A stretch of DNA of 64,000 nucleotides from Straminergon stramineum. Taxonomy: Eukaryota > Streptophyta > Bryopsida > Hypnales > Calliergonaceae. Positions 59,335-64,000 of this stretch are shown piece by piece; the first letter of the stretch is position 1, and every line of letters starts with the position of its first letter. The stretch is taken from the NCBI GenBank assembly GCA_963920665.1, contig OY987267.1:23436001-23500000 (forward strand), read 5' to 3'. The position numbers and the translations under genes were made by a program. The notes under the pieces are model-generated. The model was not told the origin of the DNA, searched no databases, and was given only the letters and a program-made list of their open reading frames with translations.

Positions 59335-61164
59335 TATTGCAAAGCTCTAATCTCCAATAAAAATCTCAAAAAAATGTTTCAAATAGAACTAGGAATATGT
59401 AATAGAACTTGCATCAATTCCCAAGTAGCTCATCAAGATACTTCATGTGATTTTAATCTACAATGTTAACCCCATAACGCTCAAGGGTTTGGAGAGATTC
59501 ACCATTTACTTCACCGTATTTTTGATGAAAGGAGAATACAATAGGCTTTAGGTCGACAATGATAGACTATATTGAAGGCAAGAAATTTCCTATCATACAT
59601 ATTGTAGTTAAGTACATTTTCCAAATGTCAAAACACCAAGTGAAAAAAAATGTTGAACATGATAAACTGGGAAGTGTAGGGTGGTTCCAAAATAAGTTGT
59701 TTGTATAGCATGGAGTAAATCCGGATTATTGGGTAGTGAGATACAACCCTAGAGAACAAGTCAGGTGTACCTGGAAGAAGGCCACTGTGACAAAATTGAT
59801 GGCTTCCAATCATTACTCACCGAACTGAGCAGTGTACACAATTCAAGTTTCTGTTGCACAATTTGGTGTTAGTTGTGAGATTTAGAGATAAACTTTGAAA
59901 TACCAAATCATGTTTAGGCATAGAATTTCCAATGCCAAATGAATATTTCTATTTATCCCTATTTGCCCAATCAACTATACATGGTTGATCTAAAATTTCA
60001 GGCTTGACATTGTATAGGCAATAAAATACCCTTGACTATTTCAAAAAATATTATAGGCAATTTTGAAGGTTTATTATTAAAAAGAATTCACTAAAAAATG
60101 GTAAATATTAAGAGGTCCTCAAAGGCATATATGTACCATTAGAAGTAGGGTAAGATACATTTGCAAAACAAACATTCATGTTTACTAGGATCTTCAATCC
60201 CAACATCCTTCCACCTTTTTGCTTTATTCCATTAGGAAAATTCTGAACTATAAACAAGGCTGCGAATTCTGCACCCCCGTGGTGCAATTATAGAATTTAA
60301 AAATTAAAAAAAAAACTTTTTTCCGGAACATCCCTATTACTGGGTACTTATTTGATTTTCCTCTAATACTACATTTGCTTCTTAGGGCATAAACTAGTAT
60401 CCTTTTCTTGTTTTCAGTTCTTTCGTTTCTCTATTCTAAACCATTTTCATTATACATGTTCAATTGCAGCAATGTGTCAAGGCTTTGAATATCTCCATCT
60501 TTGACAAGGCAAATCAATCTTAAAGGTATATACTATATATTTCCACTTTTTCCAACCACAATCATATATATTACACCCAATAGTGTATAATTTAGGCAAG
60601 GCTAGCATTATCTCAGAACTCTTTTCCATAAATGTCACAACCAAGTAAAAATATACATCATGTAGCACTTATAAATCATAATGTATCTATAAGAAGGACA
60701 AAAAAATGCATCAACTAGAAGATTATAGTCTCCGAAATGTCTCCAAATTTTCCGAGAGGTCATGGGCCTCACCTATGCCCATCCCAAGTATAAAATAATA
60801 AAATATGAATGTTTGTGAGGTTACACCAGGTGTCTTCGGCCTATAATGCGTGTTATAGCCTTCACACGAAAAATCAAAGATAAAACATGAAAGAATATTA
60901 TAATCCTTAGCCATATCAAAACCTGTGAAGATGTAGCATTAGATTGTGATGAAGCCATATTTCCTCCTCAATACTACAACAACAAATCAAACTGGAACTC
61001 AAAAATTTTTGTATCACTCCACACAGCACAGCAGCATAAATTTAGAGCAAGTTCACTTGGTAACTAGCTATGCTTTGTATCCAGGCCACCGTTTGGCAAA
61101 CCTGTGCAATTACTACTCCCAAAGCTGCCCATACATTGTTTATGGCGGTTATAGGCATTATTAA

Positions 61165-62133
61165 CCCCTAAAAGCCCAAGGTTTTTTGGGTCTAAAGACA
61201 TCATTGTTTTTGAAGTGTTATAGATAAAAATGCCACTTATGTATAGAAATCTCAACCACACAATCTTGTAGTGTACATGTTGTAGATGACATGAATCAAA
61301 TTTGGAATCACTTGGCCACGTAGATTGCAAGATTATAATGTTTTAGTGTCGAAAAAGGGTGCTGAAATTTTCCTAGTAACACATTTGGAGGTGAAATTCG
61401 ATTTCTAAACCTACTCAAATGAAAAAACTTTAAACTATAAAGTGATTTAAAACCATTGAACAAACACATTGGTGAAAAAAAATATCATTCAATTGACTCA
61501 TTGTGTCTGCAACATGGCTTTGAAATGTCAAAAAATAGCAAGAAAAGTTGCAAAAATCACATCAAAACCTAAACCTCCTTCTATTGATATGCTTCTCAGT
61601 TCCTCATAACTTCTTGGATTAAAATGGAATTTTAGATACACAAACTAGACTAGTATGTGCAACTTTACCAAAATAAATTATTGAGAACAGACATTGTATG
61701 AAGATGAAACAAGTTGCCGAAGCTCACTATAATCCAAAGATGTCAAGATTTGGAACTTCGAATTGCTCCCAAACATTCAAAACATCTTGGATTGACATGA
61801 AAATTCTACTACAATAACTATACTTCAAGGGGAACAAAACCCAACAAATTTTATTGAAAACAAACGTTAGATGAAGGAAATACAAGCCCTCGAAGTTGCA
61901 ACCATCAAATGCAGTTTGGTGAATTCATATAGAACCTGTGAACTTCGATTGGCTTCCAAAAAATCATTTCATCTTGGACTGATCTGAAACTTTTACCACG
62001 CAAACTAGAAAAGAGAGCACAAATTTTCCAACAAGTTTTATTGAATTCAAACATCAGATGCAAAAGTTACAATAGTTTGAATTGGACTTGAAACTATGTG
62101 AGGACACTTTTGGTCCCTTGAGGCGTTTAGGGG
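61165..62133. mobile_element. TTAA element, 969 bp, nested
   Basis: Starts CCCCTAAAAGCCCAAGG and ends TGAGGCGTTTAGGGG, with TTAA at 61161-61164 and 62134-62137. Subterminal sequence resembles that of 57137-58241 (CCCAAGG next to the end). Interior phrases on cold-looking repeats such as 'acttcgaattg' and 'acttcgattgg' recur. Non-coding. Confidence 0.88.
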
Positions 62134-62762
62134 TTAATTTGGGAGAGCCATTTTTAGCAAAACTCTTTAACCAGTTTCATTTATTGCAGCCAATCATATT
62201 CTGTCTGTTTTTCTGCAAGATCATTGCCATACTAGTTCATAATTCATGAGCTCATTTAATGGAGTTTAACTAAATTTGCTATGATCCAGAGATTGAGTCC
62301 AATGACTGTGATGTTGGTAATCCATCACCTTTGCTATGTGTCATGATTTTATAAAATTTTCATTTGTTGACTATGTATAAACACATTTCTGGAATTTAAG
62401 GTGAAAATATAGCCCATAAACCAAAAAAGTGTAGAATGATAAATCCATAATCTCATCACTTATTAAGGTTTTATGGATAGGAGGGTGGGATTTTTACAAC
62501 CCTTATAATCAAGAAAATACAATGTAAAAATCTTGGAGGTACCCATAGTTTTTTATTACTCTGCATAGGTAATCAAGTAGGGTTTTATCCTCCAATTATG
62601 GCATGAACTTTCCTCTATTCTATATAAAAGGATATAAGAATCCTTAAAGTGTAGAAAAGAATATATCCACTTGGCACTAATGTTGTCTAAGCTTATGTGA
62701 ATTAGTGTTTTTTGTCAGAGTACTCATCTGGTGATAAGTGCTTGAAAACGGTTCTAGAAAAA

Positions 62763-62781
62763 ATTAATTAATTAATTAATT
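62763..62781. repeat. (AATT)n microsatellite
   Basis: Four to five AATT units, followed by AT-only sequence to about 62825. Confidence 0.85.
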
Positions 62782-64000
62782 ATATTATTATTTTTTAATT
62801 TAAAAATTAATTATTTAAAAAAAAATTTGGAACCTGATGTGGCACTACTAGTGCCACATTAGCGACACGTCAAATTGACTGTTTTTTAAATAAATTTTTT
62901 TTAAATAAATTTTTTCTAAAAAAATTATTTTTTATTTTTTCTGTCCTTGCACCGTGGGGGTGCCGGAAATCTAATACTGGCAACCTCGTTTATAGTTCAT
63001 AATTTTCCTAATGCTTCTTCACCTAGGACCTAGACTTCTTCCCCATTCTACAATTAGAAATAAAAAGTATTGATTACAAGAGTAATTTCAGCAACAAATG
63101 TTTCTGAACATTCTCACATGTTCTATGGTTAAGGTTCTCAGTTCGTTGATCTCGTTCAAATTCTGCAAAAACAAAAAATTTTGCCGGAGCCTTGTGCTCT
63201 TGGTTCGATGTATTGTTTCCCTTTATCAATGGAAATTGTCCATTTGGTTAAAAAAAATTTTGGAAAAAATTATTCTATTATGCCCAAATGAGGTCTGAAA
63301 TTCTTCTTTGAGATTATTTGAAATTATTGTGAATTTCTTAAGAGAAAAATGAAAAAAACTCATTTCAAATATAAAATAGACTCAAAGAAATTGAAATTTT
63401 GACCATGTATGTACCATTATATTTTAGTGCATAAGAGCATGGTATAAATGAAAGTTATCATGCTACTCTAAAATTAGAAAATCAACAAACTAGGCCAAAG
63501 TTCATATTTCCAAGCAAATCTAGAAAACAATTTGGACCCATTTCATTTGTTTCAAAAAACCCATTGGGACTCGAGGACTAGGCATGCATTCAAGTTGTAT
63601 TTGAAGACTAGGACTACAATGGAGTTGCTATAATTGTTGCATACTGGCTATATTGGTCACCCTCCATGCAATCTCTACAACTCCTGACAAGTATTCTCCC
63701 TCACCCCAATGTATGTCTAAACCCTTGTATTGTATTCTTGGTAGAATATAAGCTTTGCATAGGCACAAAATCTTTCATTTTGTTGATTTTCTTTATTTTT
63801 AAATTGCTAAATTTTCAACTTACTCTTGCCCCTAACATTATAGTTCAATATATTTCATGTTGATTCCATTTGTGTTATGTAAATGCAACCAGAACACAAA
63901 CCGTAGGCCATTTCTGGCCATCTAGGCGTTAAAGGGTTAAGTAGCATAAAAACGAGCATAAACTCAAGTAGCTGGAAAAATGACACTCTGAAAACTCAAG

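Larger units (their letters stand above)
60229..63027. mobile_element. Element with long terminal inverted repeats inside the 4.5-kb TTAA element
   Basis: About 70 bases at 60229-60300 ('cattaggaaaattctgaact', 'gcacccccgtggtgcaa') are the reverse complement of 62940-63027 ('ttgcaccgtgggggtgc', 'agttcataattttcctaatg'). The pair could be the ends of an independently inserted 2.8-kb DNA element that itself received 61165-62133. No clear target duplication was found. Confidence 0.6.
59470..63936. mobile_element. TTAA element, 4.5 kb, the largest in the window
   Basis: Starts CCCCATAACGCTCAAGGG and ends TCTAGGCGTTAAAGGG, with TTAA at 59466-59469 and 63937-63940. H1 has the empty site 'gcaatgttaagtagcg' with one TTAA (4792-4795). 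Inside lie a second TTAA element (61165-62133) and a long inverted pair (60229-60300 / 62940-63027). Even without those it exceeds MITE size, yet no long reading frame survives. It may be a decayed larger element or a composite of several insertions. Confidence 0.9.
52380..64000. repeat. Repeat H, copy 3, loaded with insertions
   Basis: H sequence appears in pieces between insertions: 52380-52497, 54266-54489, 54894-54930, 55059-55347, 56040-57132, 58246-58580, 59335-59465 and 63941-64000. All pieces are in the same order and orientation as H1. Nearly 9 kb of the 11.6 kb is inserted material, which makes this the most nested part of the window. Confidence 0.85.

Noticed and set aside
1..64000. 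tRNA or rRNA genes, CRISPR arrays, bacterial operons, organelle DNA
   Set aside because: No cloverleaf with conserved tRNA boxes, no rRNA signature and no regularly spaced short repeats were seen. The content is typical of plant nuclear intergenic DNA.

Overview
The window is nuclear DNA of a land plant. The only recognisable host gene is an L-type lectin receptor kinase, a plant-specific receptor class. The one large protein-coding transposon is a plant-type LINE (zinc-knuckle ORF1; ORF2 with endonuclease, reverse transcriptase and zf-RVT tail). The sequence is AT-rich, very gene-poor and packed with nested, mostly non-autonomous transposons. Abundant TTAA-specific, piggyBac-like elements would be unusual in a flowering plant, so I lean towards a bryophyte, lycophyte or fern, but nothing here fixes the species.

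Layout. Two long repeats in the same orientation alternate along the window. Repeat H is at about 0.96-5.36 kb (H1), 29.5-30.4 kb (H2) and 52.4-64 kb (H3). Repeat A is at about 8.8-15.0 kb (A1) and 35.8-47.9 kb (A2). The order H1-A1-gene-H2-A2-H3 has a spacing of roughly 25-29 kb. The lectin receptor kinase (26769-29084) lies just before H2. It is one uninterrupted frame except for a single TAA codon between the two kinase lobes. A2 is split by a 7 kb LINE (40618-47655) and also carries a 330-bp solo LTR. Between the repeats lie decayed reading frames that I cannot identify (18055-19601, 20911-21390, 33432-34208).

Main result. At least fifteen elements of 0.2-4.5 kb begin CCC(C)TAAA, end TTTAGGGG, and sit between two copies of TTAA. 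Because H and A are present several times, the window contains its own empty sites. These show a single TTAA exactly where the other copy has TTAA-element-TTAA (for example 36460-36463 against 9713/10657, and 4792-4795 against 59466/63937). One 1.66-kb member sits between CTAG duplications, again with an empty site. Seamless TTAA duplication with CCCT-type ends is the signature of piggyBac-like transposons. I see no transposase for them here, and their cores differ although their ends agree.

Other layers include two 236-238-bp MITEs with a 9-bp target duplication (Mutator-like), PIF/Harbinger-like elements with 3-bp TAA or TTA duplications, TA-duplicating MITEs, a GTGATTGCAA-ended family, and LINE 3' fragments. 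In several places the nesting order can be read directly. The LINE ORF2 and the orphan frames carry many stop codons but keep one frame over long distances, which points to decay by point mutation (probably deamination at methylated cytosines) rather than by indels.
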